In this document: positions 37,239 through 47,034 of the stretch, in pieces
Numbering within the stretch: the stretch's first letter is position 1
Layout of the letters: each line of letters begins with the position of its first letter
DNA from: Pararhizobium sp. A13
GTDB taxonomy: Bacteria > Pseudomonadota > Alphaproteobacteria > Rhizobiales > Rhizobiaceae
Length of the DNA stretch: 64,000 nucleotides
Assembly: GCF_040126305.1 (NCBI RefSeq)
Contig: NZ_CP149510.1
Coordinates: forward strand, 3,421,001 to 3,485,000
Reading direction: 5' to 3'
Program-made: the position numbers and the translations under genes
The notes under the pieces: generated by a model
What the model saw: the letters and a program-made list of their open reading frames with translations, nothing else
Database searches by the model: none
Told to the model about the DNA's origin: nothing

Positions 37239-38552
37239 TCAGTCGCAGTGTCGATAACCCGACTTGCGGTTTCTCAGGTCGAAATGGAAATGATCCTTGT
37301 GCTGCGGGTCGCTGCCCGGGCCGAGCACGGTGTTGAAATATTTGCAGCTGTCGTTGCGCACCGCCTTCAACAGCCCCTTTTCGCGGAAGGCGAAGAAGCC
37401 CGGCTTGCGCACGTCGATCTCCTTGCCGGATTTCAGCACGAACTTGCCGACGTCGATCGCGTTGCCGCGGGCATGTTCCGACATCGGGTTGCCGCGCCGT
37501 GAATTCATCGTCCGGCAGGAATAGCCACCGAGCGGCTTGATGGTCTTGACGCCGGAGAGATAACGGTAGCGGGCCGACGGCGCCAGCTCGTTTTTCACCC
37601 ACAGGGCAAAGGCTTCCGTCACCTCGCAGTTGAGCTTGACGGCGGGCTTGACGTCGATACCGCCGGAAAGACCGGTGAGCTCGATCGGATAGTCGATGCC
37701 GCAGGCCTTTCCATCGTAGATACGCGGAATGTCCCTGAATTCGACCCGCAGCTTCTTCAGCCGCTGGCGGCAGGCGACTTCGGAGGCCGGCATGCGGCCG
37801 GTGAAATCGGGTTCGCTCACGGGGTTTTCGGCCCGCGGCAGGAAGGCCACCTGCTGCTCTTCCTGCGCCTGCTGCCGGCGCAGCATCACCCGCTGCTGCT
37901 GTTCGAGAAACTGTGCCTTGCGCGCCTCCTCGGCGGCGATTTTCTCCGGGCTCAAGGGCGGCAGGTCCGGATCGTAGCCGGGATCCGCCTGTGCCGACGC
38001 CGTCACGCCTTGCGGTCCGCCGAGCTGCTGCACCGTATCGCCGCCGATGCCGCCGACGACGGGTTGGCTGGCATTGCCCTCGGCGATCTCATTGCCTACG
38101 GCGATATCATTGCCCACGGCGATATCGCGGTTTTGCTCCTCGGCAAGGCCGACGACCGGCGCCGAGACGGGCTCGACGCCCAGCATCGCATCCATATTGA
38201 CGCCTTCGGGCGGTACGACCATCGGCTGAACGCTCGTCATCGCGGAAGGCTGCTGGCCACTTTCCAGTGGCTCGCTGTCGATCATCGGCAGCCGCTCGCT
38301 CGTCTGCATCCGCGGATCGGCAGGAACGGCACCGTCGGAATTTTCGGAAAATGTGCTGACCGGCGTTTCCGCCGAGGGATAGGCGGTTTCCCGCCTCCCC
38401 CGTGCGTGATCACGGACCGGTTGGATGGCGCTGACCCGGGCCGACGAATCGATCCGGGCCGGCGGGCTGAGATCGTCAGTCGAACAGGCCGTCAGCGAAA
38501 GCGACAGCACGAAAACGTGCGCGGGCCGCCGGAAAAGGGAAACCATACTCAT
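37239..38552 (-). CDS. Extensin-like C-terminal domain lipoprotein
   Basis: The 437-residue protein starts with a lipoprotein signal (LSLSLTAC, Cys near residue 23). A long Pro/Glu/Gln-rich low-complexity region follows, containing three short hexapeptide repeats (DIAVGN, DIAVGN, EIAEGN). The Extensin-like_C domain makes up the last ~180 residues: GVKTIKPLGGYSCRTMN, SEHARGNAIDVGKF and KDHFHFDL. The His/Asp/His pattern resembles M15-type zinc peptidases, so a peptidoglycan role is plausible though not shown. The protein should be anchored in the envelope. The repeats are also visible in DNA near 38084-38137. Confidence 0.85.
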   Translation of the reverse strand: MSMVSLFRRPAHVFVLSLSLTACSTDDLSPPARIDSSARVSAIQPVRDHARGRRETAYPSAETPVSTFSENSDGAVPADPRMQTSERLPMIDSEPLESGQQPSAMTSVQPMVVPPEGVNMDAMLGVEPVSAPVVGLAEEQNRDIAVGNDIAVGNEIAEGNASQPVVGGIGGDTVQQLGGPQGVTASAQADPGYDPDLPPLSPEKIAAEEARKAQFLEQQQRVMLRRQQAQEEQQVAFLPRAENPVSEPDFTGRMPASEVACRQRLKKLRVEFRDIPRIYDGKACGIDYPIELTGLSGGIDVKPAVKLNCEVTEAFALWVKNELAPSARYRYLSGVKTIKPLGGYSCRTMNSRRGNPMSEHARGNAIDVGKFVLKSGKEIDVRKPGFFAFREKGLLKAVRNDSCKYFNTVLGPGSDPQHKDHFHFDLRNRKSGYRHCD

Positions 38553-38808
38553 TGCCGCCCTCTGCGCCGCGCGTCGAAGCGGAAAGAACGCTGCAACGCT
38601 GTTACATTTGCTGACGATGCGTCAGAACGCACCATCCGGTATCCGCCCGGCCCCGCATGAAACCTGAGGTCCGCCTGTGTCGAAAGGCGGGCACCGGTTC
38701 GCAAAGGCCGCGATTACAGCAGATTTTATGCAAACAGGGTAAACGAAGCCTTTCGCTTCCCTTACCGGATATGGTCGCTGCCCGCGCCGACGCCGGCAAG
38801 AGAATCCG

Positions 38809-39252
38809 TCACAAATGCCTGACGGAGAGCGACCCGCCCCATTTGCCGTTGAGATAGTCGCAGACGAGCTGGCGGTGGCACTGGTGCGGCAAGGCCTCCG
38901 AGCAGAGCAGGCAACTCCCTGCGAAGGCCGCAGGCGTAAGGCGGCTCTCGATGCCGCGCTCCGCCATCAGCGCCATGAACCGATGGCGCATCGTGTTCCA
39001 GTCGCCCTTCTCCTTCTTGAAGGCGGTGAGAATGTCTTCGGTCGGTGCGAGCAGCGGCTGGTGGACATAGTCGGCGCCGCACAGCTCCTTGAGAAAATAC
39101 GGCAGATCGCCGGCCTTGGCGAAACCGGCGAGCTGCGACGTGTTGTGCAGCCGGATGTCCATGACCCTCTTCACGCCAGCCTGCCTCAGGCGGCCAAAGA
39201 AATCCGCCGCACTGCTCTGGGTGAACCCGATCGTGGTCACGTCAATTCGCAT
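38809..39252 (-). CDS. DUF488 domain protein
   Basis: The 147-residue cytoplasmic protein has the DUF488 features: TTIGFTQSSAADFFGRLRQA, RVMDIRLHNTSQLAGFAK, and the cysteine-containing LLCSEALPHQCHRQLVCDYL. The last element is the family's CxE(..)CHR motif. The function is unknown; members of the family are sometimes adjacent to DNA-repair genes. The 256 bases between it and the extensin-like gene hold no gene. Confidence 0.85.
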   Translation of the reverse strand: MRIDVTTIGFTQSSAADFFGRLRQAGVKRVMDIRLHNTSQLAGFAKAGDLPYFLKELCGADYVHQPLLAPTEDILTAFKKEKGDWNTMRHRFMALMAERGIESRLTPAAFAGSCLLCSEALPHQCHRQLVCDYLNGKWGGSLSVRHL

Positions 39253-39355
39253 CTGCCCGGCCTCCCTGACTGCGCGCGCGTGCCGATCCTAAGCAGGTTT
39301 CGGAACAGTGCCCCACGGTTTCCGATCAGAACCTGCGACAAAACAGGAAAAGCCA

Positions 39356-39392
39356 AGCAGATGAATCGTTGGCTTGCCAACGAAAGTCTGCT
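39356..39392 (-). repeat. Inverted repeat at the end of the endonuclease/phosphatase gene
   Basis: CGTTGGC-TT-GCCAACG at 39367-39382 is a perfect hairpin. It is extended by AGCAGA (39356-39361) and TCTGCT (39387-39392), which reaches the stop codon. The minus-strand flank is TGGCTTTTCC, so it could be a modest terminator. Confidence 0.5.
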
Positions 39393-40201
39393 CAGCGCAT
39401 CTCCAAAAGCAGCGCGCGATGGTCGGAGACTTCGGGCTCCTCAACCACGTCGAAGCCGACGACCTCCACATCCGGCGTCACCAGCATGTAGTCGGCAAAG
39501 CGTCCCGGTTTTTCGTAGTAGGACGTCCGCGTATCGGTATGGCCCCGCGAGGTCACAAGATCGGACAACCCCAAATCGGCAAGCGCGCCGAACATTGCGC
39601 TTTCCGGCAGGACGTTGAAATCGCCGCAGACCACCAGCCGCTCATTGCCGCGCCAGAGGTTCAGGATGATTTCGATCAGCGCCTCCGTCTGCCTTTCGCG
39701 CGCCGGCGTATCGCCCTTGCCGTTGAGATCGCGAAGGCCGTGCATCTGGACGATGGTCACCGGAAAGCCGTCCTCATAGCTGAACAGCCGGACGCAATGG
39801 GCGTTGCGCGCCCGCGGATGCGGCCCCCAGCCATCCGGTGAAAATTCGCCATGGACGAAATCGCTGGCCTGGCCGATGACGGCGAGCGAACGGCGCACGA
39901 AGGTCGCCAGCCCGAATTCGGAGGGAATTTCCGCGTCGCCATCAAACAGCGTGCCGCGCGCCGTCGGGCAGAAGAAGGCATCATGGGACGGAAGTGCGGC
40001 ACGGATGTCGTCGAACAGTTTGGCGCGCTGCGGCAGTTCCACGTCATGATCCCGATAGACCAGCCAGTCAGAGGTGGTAGCCGGCGTGCGCACCACCTCC
40101 TGCAGGCAGATCACATCCGCGTCCACATCAACGAGATAACGCATCAGCGGTGCGTAAACCCGGCCACCCCAGGCGTTCAATGAAACGATGCGCAAAGACA
40201 T
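39392..40201 (-). CDS. Endonuclease/exonuclease/phosphatase-family protein
   Basis: The 269-residue protein has the EEP fold motifs in order: RIVSLNAWGG at the start, VICLQEV with the metal-binding Glu, VQMHGL, VVCGDFNVLP, and the C-terminal EVSDHRALLL with the catalytic Asp-His. No signal peptide is seen, so it is probably cytoplasmic. The superfamily includes DNA exonucleases, phosphodiesterases and sphingomyelinases, and the substrate cannot be told here. It stands alone between the DUF488 and Kazal genes. Confidence 0.85.
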   Translation of the reverse strand: MSLRIVSLNAWGGRVYAPLMRYLVDVDADVICLQEVVRTPATTSDWLVYRDHDVELPQRAKLFDDIRAALPSHDAFFCPTARGTLFDGDAEIPSEFGLATFVRRSLAVIGQASDFVHGEFSPDGWGPHPRARNAHCVRLFSYEDGFPVTIVQMHGLRDLNGKGDTPARERQTEALIEIILNLWRGNERLVVCGDFNVLPESAMFGALADLGLSDLVTSRGHTDTRTSYYEKPGRFADYMLVTPDVEVVGFDVVEEPEVSDHRALLLEMR

Positions 40202-40281
40202 GCCGCAACTTCCTGTTTTCCGTCGTCAATGGCAAACCGCCCCGAACGGGGCGGCTCGATCGTCAAACGAATGCGCTCGCC

Positions 40282-40875
40282 CTATTGGCACGGGCCGTTG
40301 TCGATCACCCTGAACCCCTCAGCCTGCGCCGTGCAGGCATTCGGAAAGGTCTGCCGCTGGCGCCCCTGGCGGGCGCAGACCGGTGCGAATTCGCGGGTGC
40401 AGGCCTGCGGGCGGCGATCGGGGTCACGGCCCGGACGCATGCCGGTATCGTCGATGGGCAGGGTTTCCGGGCGGCGGCATTCGCCGCGGCCGATCACGCG
40501 GAACCCTTCGGCTTCGGCCATGCAGCCATTGGAAAACGTCTGCTGGCGGCGTCCCTGCCGGGCGCAGACCGGATCGTATTCGCGCGTGCAGATCCGCGGC
40601 CGGTCGTCGCCGAAATCGGGACGCTGCGGCCGGCATTCGCCGCGGCCGATGATGCGGTAACCATCGGCCCGCGCCTGGCAGGCATTGGCAAAGGTCCTGC
40701 GGTTGTCGCCGCGATCGGCGCAGACCGGGTCGTATTCCATCGTGCACATCTGCGGGTAGGACGGCTCCGGCCGCGGCCGCGGCTCGTCGACGACGACGGT
40801 GCAGGCCGAAAGCACGCCGAGCGACAGCACCATCAGCGCCCCGATACGGATCATCACACGTCGAAATGGCGTCAC
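40282..40875 (-). CDS. Lipoprotein with three Kazal-type protease-inhibitor domains
   Basis: The 197-residue protein has a signal peptide with lipobox LSAC. Three short Kazal-like modules follow, each with four cysteines: CTMEYDPVCA...NACQARADGY...GEC, CTREYDPVCA...NGCMAEAEGF...GEC, and CTREFAPVCA...NACTAQAEGF...GPC. Linkers are Pro/Arg-rich. Kazal modules block serine proteases by a reactive loop near the second Cys. In a bacterium an envelope-anchored copy could protect against host or competitor proteases (inference). I chose the GTG start because GGGAGGA lies six bases upstream; ATG codons at 40854 and 40935 lack one. Confidence 0.85.
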   Translation of the reverse strand: MTPFRRVMIRIGALMVLSLGVLSACTVVVDEPRPRPEPSYPQMCTMEYDPVCADRGDNRRTFANACQARADGYRIIGRGECRPQRPDFGDDRPRICTREYDPVCARQGRRQQTFSNGCMAEAEGFRVIGRGECRRPETLPIDDTGMRPGRDPDRRPQACTREFAPVCARQGRQRQTFPNACTAQAEGFRVIDNGPCQ

Positions 40876-41055
40876 TGGCAGTCCTCCCGGGGTTGAACGC
40901 CCTTCACCGGGCGGTGAGAGCAGACGTTTTAACATCTTGAATCACCGCGCCATTCTGGCTGCAAAACCGCCATGGTCAAGGCGTGCGCCGCAAATCCGCG
41001 ACGATCGCCAAAAAGCCCCGGATTGCACCCTGCCGTCTTGTGCAATTCATCCGGA

Positions 41056-41089
41056 ACAAGAAAGAGCCCGCGTCCTTGCGAACGCGGGC
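41056..41089 (-). terminator. Terminator of the second chemoreceptor gene
   Basis: GCCCGCGT (41066-41073) and ACGCGGGC (41082-41089) form an 8-bp stem. On the minus strand it is followed by TCTTTCTTGTT. It lies 29 bases past the chemoreceptor stop. Confidence 0.75.
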
Positions 41090-41117
41090 AATCGGCATTT
41101 CCCGTCTTTTTTATGGA

Positions 41118-42929
41118 TCAGGCAGCGCGCCCGTAGGCGGTCTGGCTGCTGGATGAAAGGCGGAAGGTCTGCAGCAGGCTTTTCAGCTCGCGGCTTTCCT
41201 GCGCCAGCGTCTGGCTCGCCGCCGTCGTCTCCTCGACCATCGCCGCGTTCTGCTGGGTCATCTGGTCCATGCTGTTGACCGCCGTATTGACTTCGGCAAG
41301 ACCGGTCGCCTGCTCGCGCGCGGCAGTGGCGATCGAGGCGACAGTTTCATTCACCCGGTTGACGAGCGCCTCGATCTCCATCAGCGCATCGCCGGTCGAG
41401 CGCACCAGCGTCACGCCGGTTTCGACTTCCGTCGCCGAGTTGCGGATCAGTTCCTTGATCTCCTTGGCAGCACCGGCCGAACGCTGCGCCAGTTCGCGCA
41501 CTTCCTGGGCGACGACGGCAAAACCGCGGCCGGCTTCCCCTGCCCGGGCCGCTTCGACACCGGCATTCAGCGCGAGCAGATTGGTCTGGAAGGCGATCTC
41601 GTCGATGACGCCGATGATCTGGCTGATCCTGCTCGAAGAGCCCTCGATCCGGCTCATCGCGGCAACCGCGTTGCGGACGATGTCGCCGGATTTGGCGGCA
41701 CTGCCCTTCGTCTCGTTGACCATCTCGCGCGCTTCGGCCGCCCGCTCGGAGGCGCTCTTCACCGTCGACGTGATCTCGTCCAGCGCCGCCGCGGTCTCTT
41801 CAAGCGCTGCTGCCTGCTGTTCGGTGCGGCGCGAGAGGTTGTTGGCGGCTTCCGAAATATCGCCAGCGCTTTCATAGACCACTTCGGTCGATTGCGCGAT
41901 CGACTGGATGACGCCGCGCAGCGCCGTCACCGCCGTGTTGAAGTCGTCCCGCAACTTCGAATATTCCGGCGCGATGCGGCCGATGTCCGCCGTCAGATCG
42001 CCGCTCGCCAGCTTTTCCAGTGCGGCACCGACCGTCGCCATCGCATCCGCCTGTGCCTGCGCGCCTGACTGAAGACGGTGCTCGTTGCTGCGGCGTTCCT
42101 CGTCCAGCTGGCTCTGCTGTCCGGCCTCGCGTTCACGAAGCTCGATGCGCTCCTTCACCGAGTCGCGCAGAACGACCAGAACCCGCGCCATCTGGCCGAC
42201 CTCGTCCTTGCGGTCGGTTTCCGGCACCTCGGCCGAGACATCCTCGTCGGCGATCGCCCGCATCGAGGCCTTCAGGCGTTCGACCGGACGAACGACGCTG
42301 CGAACGATCGAAAAGGCGGCAAGCAGGATGATGAGGGCCGCGACGCCACACATCACCGCGACATGCATCAGGCCTTCGCGGAACATCGCAGCCAGGTCGT
42401 CGGCATAGACGCCGGTGCCGACGACCCAGCCCCAGGGCTTAAAGCCGGCGACATGCGAATATTTCAGCACCGGCTCCTCGGCGCCCGGCTTCGGCCAGTA
42501 GTAGTCGACGAAGCCCTTGCCCTGCGCCTGCACCGTCTTGACGAACTCGACGAACAGATGCTTGCCGTTCGGGTCCTTGTTTTCGGTGAGGTCAGTGCCG
42601 TTCATGGCAGGCTTGATCGGATGCATCACCATCTTCGGCTGCATGTCGTTGATCCAGAAATAGCCATTGCCCTGATAGCGCATCGCGCTGATCGCCTCGA
42701 GGGCGCGCGCCTGCGCATCCGCCTGGCTGAGCGTGCCGGCCTGCTCCTGCTTGTAATAGGCTTCGAACACGGTGACCGCGTTCTCGTTCATGGCTTCAAG
42801 CATCGCCTTGCGCTGCGTCACCAGCTTGTCCTGCTCCTCGATGAGGCCAAGCAGCATGACGGCCGCCATCATCAGCAGCGCCAGCCCGACCAGCGCATAA
42901 AGGCGCACGGAAATTCGAAAATGTTTCAT
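41118..42929 (-). CDS. Methyl-accepting chemotaxis protein with periplasmic Cache sensor
   Basis: The 603-residue chemoreceptor has an N-terminal membrane helix ([17 protein letters not shown]) and a ~150-residue single-Cache sensor ([20 protein letters not shown], then [13 protein letters not shown]). A second helix is followed by HAMP and a signalling domain with the conserved hairpin tip [20 protein letters not shown]. Cache receptors of this kind often sense small organic acids; the ligand here is unknown. The strong GGAGGGG element precedes the ATG; longer frames are not needed. No che genes are nearby. Confidence 0.93.
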   Translation of the reverse strand: MKHFRISVRLYALVGLALLMMAAVMLLGLIEEQDKLVTQRKAMLEAMNENAVTVFEAYYKQEQAGTLSQADAQARALEAISAMRYQGNGYFWINDMQPKMVMHPIKPAMNGTDLTENKDPNGKHLFVEFVKTVQAQGKGFVDYYWPKPGAEEPVLKYSHVAGFKPWGWVVGTGVYADDLAAMFREGLMHVAVMCGVAALIILLAAFSIVRSVVRPVERLKASMRAIADEDVSAEVPETDRKDEVGQMARVLVVLRDSVKERIELREREAGQQSQLDEERRSNEHRLQSGAQAQADAMATVGAALEKLASGDLTADIGRIAPEYSKLRDDFNTAVTALRGVIQSIAQSTEVVYESAGDISEAANNLSRRTEQQAAALEETAAALDEITSTVKSASERAAEAREMVNETKGSAAKSGDIVRNAVAAMSRIEGSSSRISQIIGVIDEIAFQTNLLALNAGVEAARAGEAGRGFAVVAQEVRELAQRSAGAAKEIKELIRNSATEVETGVTLVRSTGDALMEIEALVNRVNETVASIATAAREQATGLAEVNTAVNSMDQMTQQNAAMVEETTAASQTLAQESRELKSLLQTFRLSSSSQTAYGRAA

Positions 42930-43144
42930 GAACGCAAACCCCTCCGCAGTGTCGAACCGAAGGATAACCGCACGTATTTTCAAACTTCCTAACAATAGAT
43001 GGCTAAAATTGGCGGTATTCGACTTACCTTTTGTTAACACCGGGCAGTAAACACCTTTGATGGTGGTCCAGCGCATATTTTCCTGCGGGTCTTTTCCGAT
43101 CCCGCCTCCCTGGGTTACACCGAACCAAACGGAGACGATGGACC

Positions 43145-43525
43145 ATGACGAGACCAAATGGCGACCTGACCTTGCGCACGCTGGCGATGCCGGCAGACGC
43201 CAATGCCGCCGGCGATATCTTCGGCGGTTGGGTGATGGCGCAGATGGACCTGTCCTGCGGCATCCGCGCCGCCGAGAGGGCCCGTGGCCGGGTCGTCACC
43301 GCGGCGGTCAAGGAAATGGCCTTCGAAATGCCGGTCAAGATCGGCGACACGCTCTGCATCTATACCGATGTCATCAAGGTTGGCCGCACCTCGATGACGC
43401 TGAAGGTGGAAGCCTGGGCGCAGCGTTACCTCTCGGATCGCATGGACAAGGTCACCGACGCGCTGTTCATCATGGTGGCGCTGGACGAGACCGGCCATCC
43501 GAAACCGGTGCCGCCGGAGGTCTGA
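43145..43525 (+). CDS. Acyl-CoA thioesterase, YciA-like hotdog fold
   Basis: The 126-residue protein matches the YciA/BACH acyl-CoA thioesterases. [20 protein letters not shown] carries the active-site Asp and the GGW motif. [19 protein letters not shown] and [15 protein letters not shown] are also typical. Such enzymes hydrolyse acyl-CoA to free acid and CoA as small oligomers. GGAGACG precedes the start. The downstream membrane protein gene follows after 37 bases and may be co-transcribed. Confidence 0.9.
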   Translation: MTRPNGDLTLRTLAMPADANAAGDIFGGWVMAQMDLSCGIRAAERARGRVVTAAVKEMAFEMPVKIGDTLCIYTDVIKVGRTSMTLKVEAWAQRYLSDRMDKVTDALFIMVALDETGHPKPVPPEV

Positions 43526-43562
43526 GAATTATGCGGGCCCAAGAATCACGGAGACCTGAGCC

Positions 43563-44150
43563 ATGGACCAGCCCGCCGATCCGCAGATCTTTTTCCACAT
43601 CCGCGTCATCATGGGCATGGTCATCAGCTTCAGCATGGCGCGGTTGCTGACCGGGCTTGCCCTCTTCGTGCAGCATCCAGGCAAGACGAAGATCTACTGG
43701 CCACATCTCGGCTGGGTGCTCTTCCTCTTCCTGTTCCTGATCTATTTCTGGTGGTGGGAATATCGGCTGCATATGCTGCCGGTCATCGATTTCGGCGTCT
43801 ATCTCTTCGTCATCGCCTATTGCTGCATCTTCTTCTTTCTCTGCGTGCTGCTGTTCCCCACCTCGCTGGAGGACTATAGCGGCTACGAGCACTATTTCAT
43901 GTCTCGTCGTGCCTGGTTCTTCGGCTTCCTTGCCCTCGCCTATGCCGTCGATTTCGTCGATACCGCGGTGAAAGGCCGAACCTATTTCGCCTCCTTCGGC
44001 CTTGAATACCCGTTGCGCAATGCCGCCTATATCCTCATGTGCATCGTTGCTGCGATCACGCCCAACCGCCGCTTCCACGCGGTCTTCCTCATTGCCGGCG
44101 TTACCTATCAGGTCATCTGGATTTTTCGTGCTTTCGACCTGCTCGACTGA
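43563..44150 (+). CDS. Hypothetical membrane protein, aromatic-rich, six helices
   Basis: I do not recognise the family. The 195-residue protein has about six hydrophobic segments, unusually rich in Phe, Tyr and Trp (WVLFLFLFLIYFWWWEYRL is one). It has short loops and no signal peptide cleavage site. GGAGACCTGAGCC gives a good ribosome-binding site, and the spacing after the thioesterase gene suggests one transcript. No catalytic motif is visible. Confidence 0.7.
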   Translation: MDQPADPQIFFHIRVIMGMVISFSMARLLTGLALFVQHPGKTKIYWPHLGWVLFLFLFLIYFWWWEYRLHMLPVIDFGVYLFVIAYCCIFFFLCVLLFPTSLEDYSGYEHYFMSRRAWFFGFLALAYAVDFVDTAVKGRTYFASFGLEYPLRNAAYILMCIVAAITPNRRFHAVFLIAGVTYQVIWIFRAFDLLD

Positions 44151-44233
44151 ACGTCGGCAAAAATCCGGTCACTTGCCGGCCCATGGCGGAAAACCGTTTC
44201 CTTCCGCGCCAAATCTACAAAATAAATAAACTC

Positions 44234-44249
44234 TATAATCTAACTATAT
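44234..44249 (+). promoter_or_regulatory. A/T-rich promoter region of ssuACB with a CTATA direct repeat
   Basis: CTATA-ATCTAA-CTATA lies about 70 bases before the ssuA start. It includes a good -10 hexamer TATAAT at 44235-44240. The same arrangement, with a four-base spacer, precedes the orphan SsuA-like gene at 14504. Confidence 0.4.
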
Positions 44250-44318
44250 TTATCTAGCATGACCCTACGTTCTGCGGAGACGACCTCATCGTCCTCCGCC
44301 AAACCACAAGAGGGATCG

Positions 44319-45272
44319 ATGCTCACACTGACCAGACGAATTTTCGGCGCCGGCCTACTGGCCGCCGGGCTTTTTGCAGCCTCCGGCGCCTTCGCCGCCG
44401 AATTGACGGAATTCAAGATCGGCTACCAGAAGACCGGCCTGCCGGTCATCGCCCAGCAACAGAAGATCATCGAGAAGGCCTTGGAGCCGAAGGGCATCAC
44501 CGTTTCCTGGGTCGAGTTCACCGCCGGTCCGCCGCTCGTCGAAGCCCTGAATGTCGGCTCGATCGATGTGGGCTGGACGGGCGATGCGCCGCCGATCTTC
44601 GGCCAAGCAGCCGGCTCGGCCATCGTCTATGTCGCGGCGCTTCCGTCGCAAGGCACCGGCGAGGCGATCTTCGTCAAGCCGGATTCGCCGATCCAGTCGG
44701 TGGCCGACCTCAAGGGCAAGAAGATCGGCGTCGGCAAGGGCACGAGTTCCCACAATCTCGTTGTCGCCGCGCTGGAAAAGGCCGGCATCGGCTTCAACGA
44801 AGTGACGCCTGTCTATCTGAGCCCCGCCGATGCCGCCGCGGCCTTCGCCAGCGACAAGATCGACGCCTGGGCCGTCTGGGATCCCTTCTTCGCCATCGCC
44901 GAAACGCGCTACAAGCCGCGCATTCTGACGACTTCGGCCGAGACGCTGAAGGTCAATACCTATTTCCTCGCCAACCGCGAGTTCGCCGCCACGCATCCGG
45001 AAACGGTTTCGACAACGATCGCAGCGCTGAAGGAAGCCGCCGCCTGGGCGGATGCCAACCGCGACAAGGTCGCCGAGGCGCTGCACGAGGTGACCGGCGT
45101 GCCCCTGGAAGCACAGACGCTCGCCGCCAGCCGCGCCTCCTTCGGCATCGGACCGGTCACGCCCGAGATCGTCGCCAGCCAGCAGCAGACCGCCGACCGC
45201 TTTTTCAAGCTCGGCCTGATCCCGAAGGCGATCACCATCAGCGATGCCGTCTGGACGGCGCCGACCAACTGA
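44319..45272 (+). CDS. ssuA: Aliphatic sulfonate ABC transporter binding protein
   Basis: The 317-residue periplasmic protein has a signal peptide (RRIFGAGLLAAGLFAASGAFA, cleavage near residue 27). Its core is SsuA: FKIGYQKTGLPVIAQQQKI, VSWVEFTAGPPLVEAL, GWTGDAPPIFGQAAG and WAVWDPFFAIAE. It binds sulfonates for sulfur scavenging. It heads ssuACB with an AGAGGGATCG ribosome-binding element. The desulfonating monooxygenase SsuD is not in the window. Confidence 0.92.
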   Translation: MLTLTRRIFGAGLLAAGLFAASGAFAAELTEFKIGYQKTGLPVIAQQQKIIEKALEPKGITVSWVEFTAGPPLVEALNVGSIDVGWTGDAPPIFGQAAGSAIVYVAALPSQGTGEAIFVKPDSPIQSVADLKGKKIGVGKGTSSHNLVVAALEKAGIGFNEVTPVYLSPADAAAAFASDKIDAWAVWDPFFAIAETRYKPRILTTSAETLKVNTYFLANREFAATHPETVSTTIAALKEAAAWADANRDKVAEALHEVTGVPLEAQTLAASRASFGIGPVTPEIVASQQQTADRFFKLGLIPKAITISDAVWTAPTN

Positions 45273-45348
45273 TTTCCTCCCAGGAAATAAGCAGGCGTGC
45301 CGGTCGATCCGGACCGGCACGCGCGCAGGAGACAATGAAGGTCAGACG

Positions 45349-46128
45349 ATGAAAACCACCGGTCAATCGATCCTGAAAAACACCACGGGCTGGGCCCTGC
45401 CTGCCGTCATCCTGCTTGTCTGGGAGATTGCGGCCCGCACCGGCCTGATCTCGCCGAATGTCATGGCCGCCCCTTCGGCGGTTGCCGAAGCCTTTTGGCG
45501 GCTGCTTCTGTCCGGTGAACTGATCCGGAATATCGGCGTCAGCACCGCCCGCGCGCTTTCCGGCTTCGTCATCGGCGGTTTGATCGGCCTCGTCTTCGGC
45601 CTTGCCAATGGCCTCTCCGGCCTGTCGCGAAACCTCACCGACACGACGCTGCAGATGGTCCGCAACATTCCGCATCTGGCGCTGATCCCGCTGGTCATCC
45701 TCTGGTTCGGCATCGACGAGCAGGCAAAACTGTTCCTCGTTGCGCTCGGCGTGTTCTTTCCGATCTACGTCAACACGCTGCTTGGCATCCAGAGCGTCGA
45801 TCCGCAGCTGGTCGAGATGGGCCGCGTCTACGGCATGTCGCGCAGCAGCCTGTTCTTCCGTGTCATCCTGCCCGGCGCCCTGCCCGCCATCTTCGTCGGC
45901 CTGCGTTATGCGCTCGGCATCATGTGGCTGACGCTGATCGTCGCCGAAACCATCGCCGCCTCCTCCGGCCTCGGCTACATGGCCATGCAGGCCCGCGAAT
46001 TCCTGCTGATCGACGTCGTCGTCCTGTCGATCCTCATTTACGCCCTGCTCGGCAAGCTCGCCGACAGCTTTGCCCGGCTGCTCGAGCGCCTGACCCTGCA
46101 ATGGCATCCGGCCTTCCAGACGGCCTGA
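45349..46128 (+). CDS. ssuC: Aliphatic sulfonate ABC transporter permease
   Basis: The 259-residue inner-membrane protein has about six helices and the SsuC/TauC landmarks: RTGLISPNVMAAPS, a QMVRNIPHLALIPLVILWFG stretch, and the ATPase-contact loop VEMGRVYGMSRSSLFFRVIL. A five-residue mini-frame (ATG at 45335, with a better AGGAGA site) ends in TGA overlapping the ssuC start, so translation may be coupled through it. Confidence 0.92.
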   Translation: MKTTGQSILKNTTGWALPAVILLVWEIAARTGLISPNVMAAPSAVAEAFWRLLLSGELIRNIGVSTARALSGFVIGGLIGLVFGLANGLSGLSRNLTDTTLQMVRNIPHLALIPLVILWFGIDEQAKLFLVALGVFFPIYVNTLLGIQSVDPQLVEMGRVYGMSRSSLFFRVILPGALPAIFVGLRYALGIMWLTLIVAETIAASSGLGYMAMQAREFLLIDVVVLSILIYALLGKLADSFARLLERLTLQWHPAFQTA

Positions 46129-46161
46129 ACCAATAGCGAAACGAAAACGGAGTGCTCCCGA

Positions 46162-47034
46162 ATGTCCGTCATCGCCCTTAATCCGAAATCCGAGGCGCCC
46201 GTTAAAACGGCGAAGGACACGGCCGAAGCCCGCGCACTGCGCGAAACCACGCCGACACAATGGTTTCCCTATGCTGCGCCGCAGGCCCGCGCGCGTGATC
46301 CAAGGGATACCGCCTTCTCCTTCCGCAGCATCAGCCGCAAGTTCGGCGACAAGACCGTCCTCGACGACATCAACCTAGATGTCCCCGCCGGCCAGTTCAT
46401 CGCCGTCATCGGCAAGAGCGGTTGCGGCAAGAGCACGCTGCTGCGGCTTCTGACCGGCCTCGACAGGCCGTCATCCGGCACGCTGACGGTAAACAAAGGC
46501 ACGGACGGCAAAAACCGCACCCGCATCATGTTCCAGGAACCCCGCCTCCTGCCGTGGGCGCGGATCGCCAAAAACGTCGAAGTCGGCCTGACCGGCATCG
46601 TCAGGGGTGAAGACGCTCGGGAAAAGTCGCTCGCTATCTTGGCTGAGGTCGGCCTCTCCGACCGCGCCGGCGAATGGCCATCGGTCCTTTCAGGCGGCCA
46701 GCGCCAGCGCGTCGCGCTCGCCCGCGCCCTTGTCGCCCACCCCTATATCCTCGCCCTAGACGAGCCGCTCGGCGCGCTCGACGCGCTGACCCGCATCGAG
46801 ATGCAGCAGCTTCTCGAACGCATCTGGCTGCAGCAGACATTCACCGCCGTGCTGGTCACCCACGACGTCGCCGAAGCCGTCGCTCTCGCCGACCGCGTCA
46901 TCGTCATCGACAAGGGAAAGATCGCCCTCGACCTCGATATCCCGCTCGAACGCCCCCGCCGCCACGGCTCGCCGGAACTGGCACGACTGGAGGGGCAGAT
47001 CCTCGACACGCTGTTTGGTGAAAAATCCAGCTAG
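46162..47034 (+). CDS. ssuB: Aliphatic sulfonate ABC transporter ATP-binding protein
   Basis: The 290-residue ATPase contains Walker [10 protein letters not shown], signature LSGGQRQR, Walker [13 protein letters not shown] and the H-loop [16 protein letters not shown]. The N-terminal ~50 residues before the nucleotide-binding domain are an extension common in rhizobial SsuB. It completes the transporter with SsuA and SsuC, 33 bases downstream of ssuC. The end of the gene abuts a low-GC remnant. Confidence 0.92.
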   Translation: MSVIALNPKSEAPVKTAKDTAEARALRETTPTQWFPYAAPQARARDPRDTAFSFRSISRKFGDKTVLDDINLDVPAGQFIAVIGKSGCGKSTLLRLLTGLDRPSSGTLTVNKGTDGKNRTRIMFQEPRLLPWARIAKNVEVGLTGIVRGEDAREKSLAILAEVGLSDRAGEWPSVLSGGQRQRVALARALVAHPYILALDEPLGALDALTRIEMQQLLERIWLQQTFTAVLVTHDVAEAVALADRVIVIDKGKIALDLDIPLERPRRHGSPELARLEGQILDTLFGEKSS

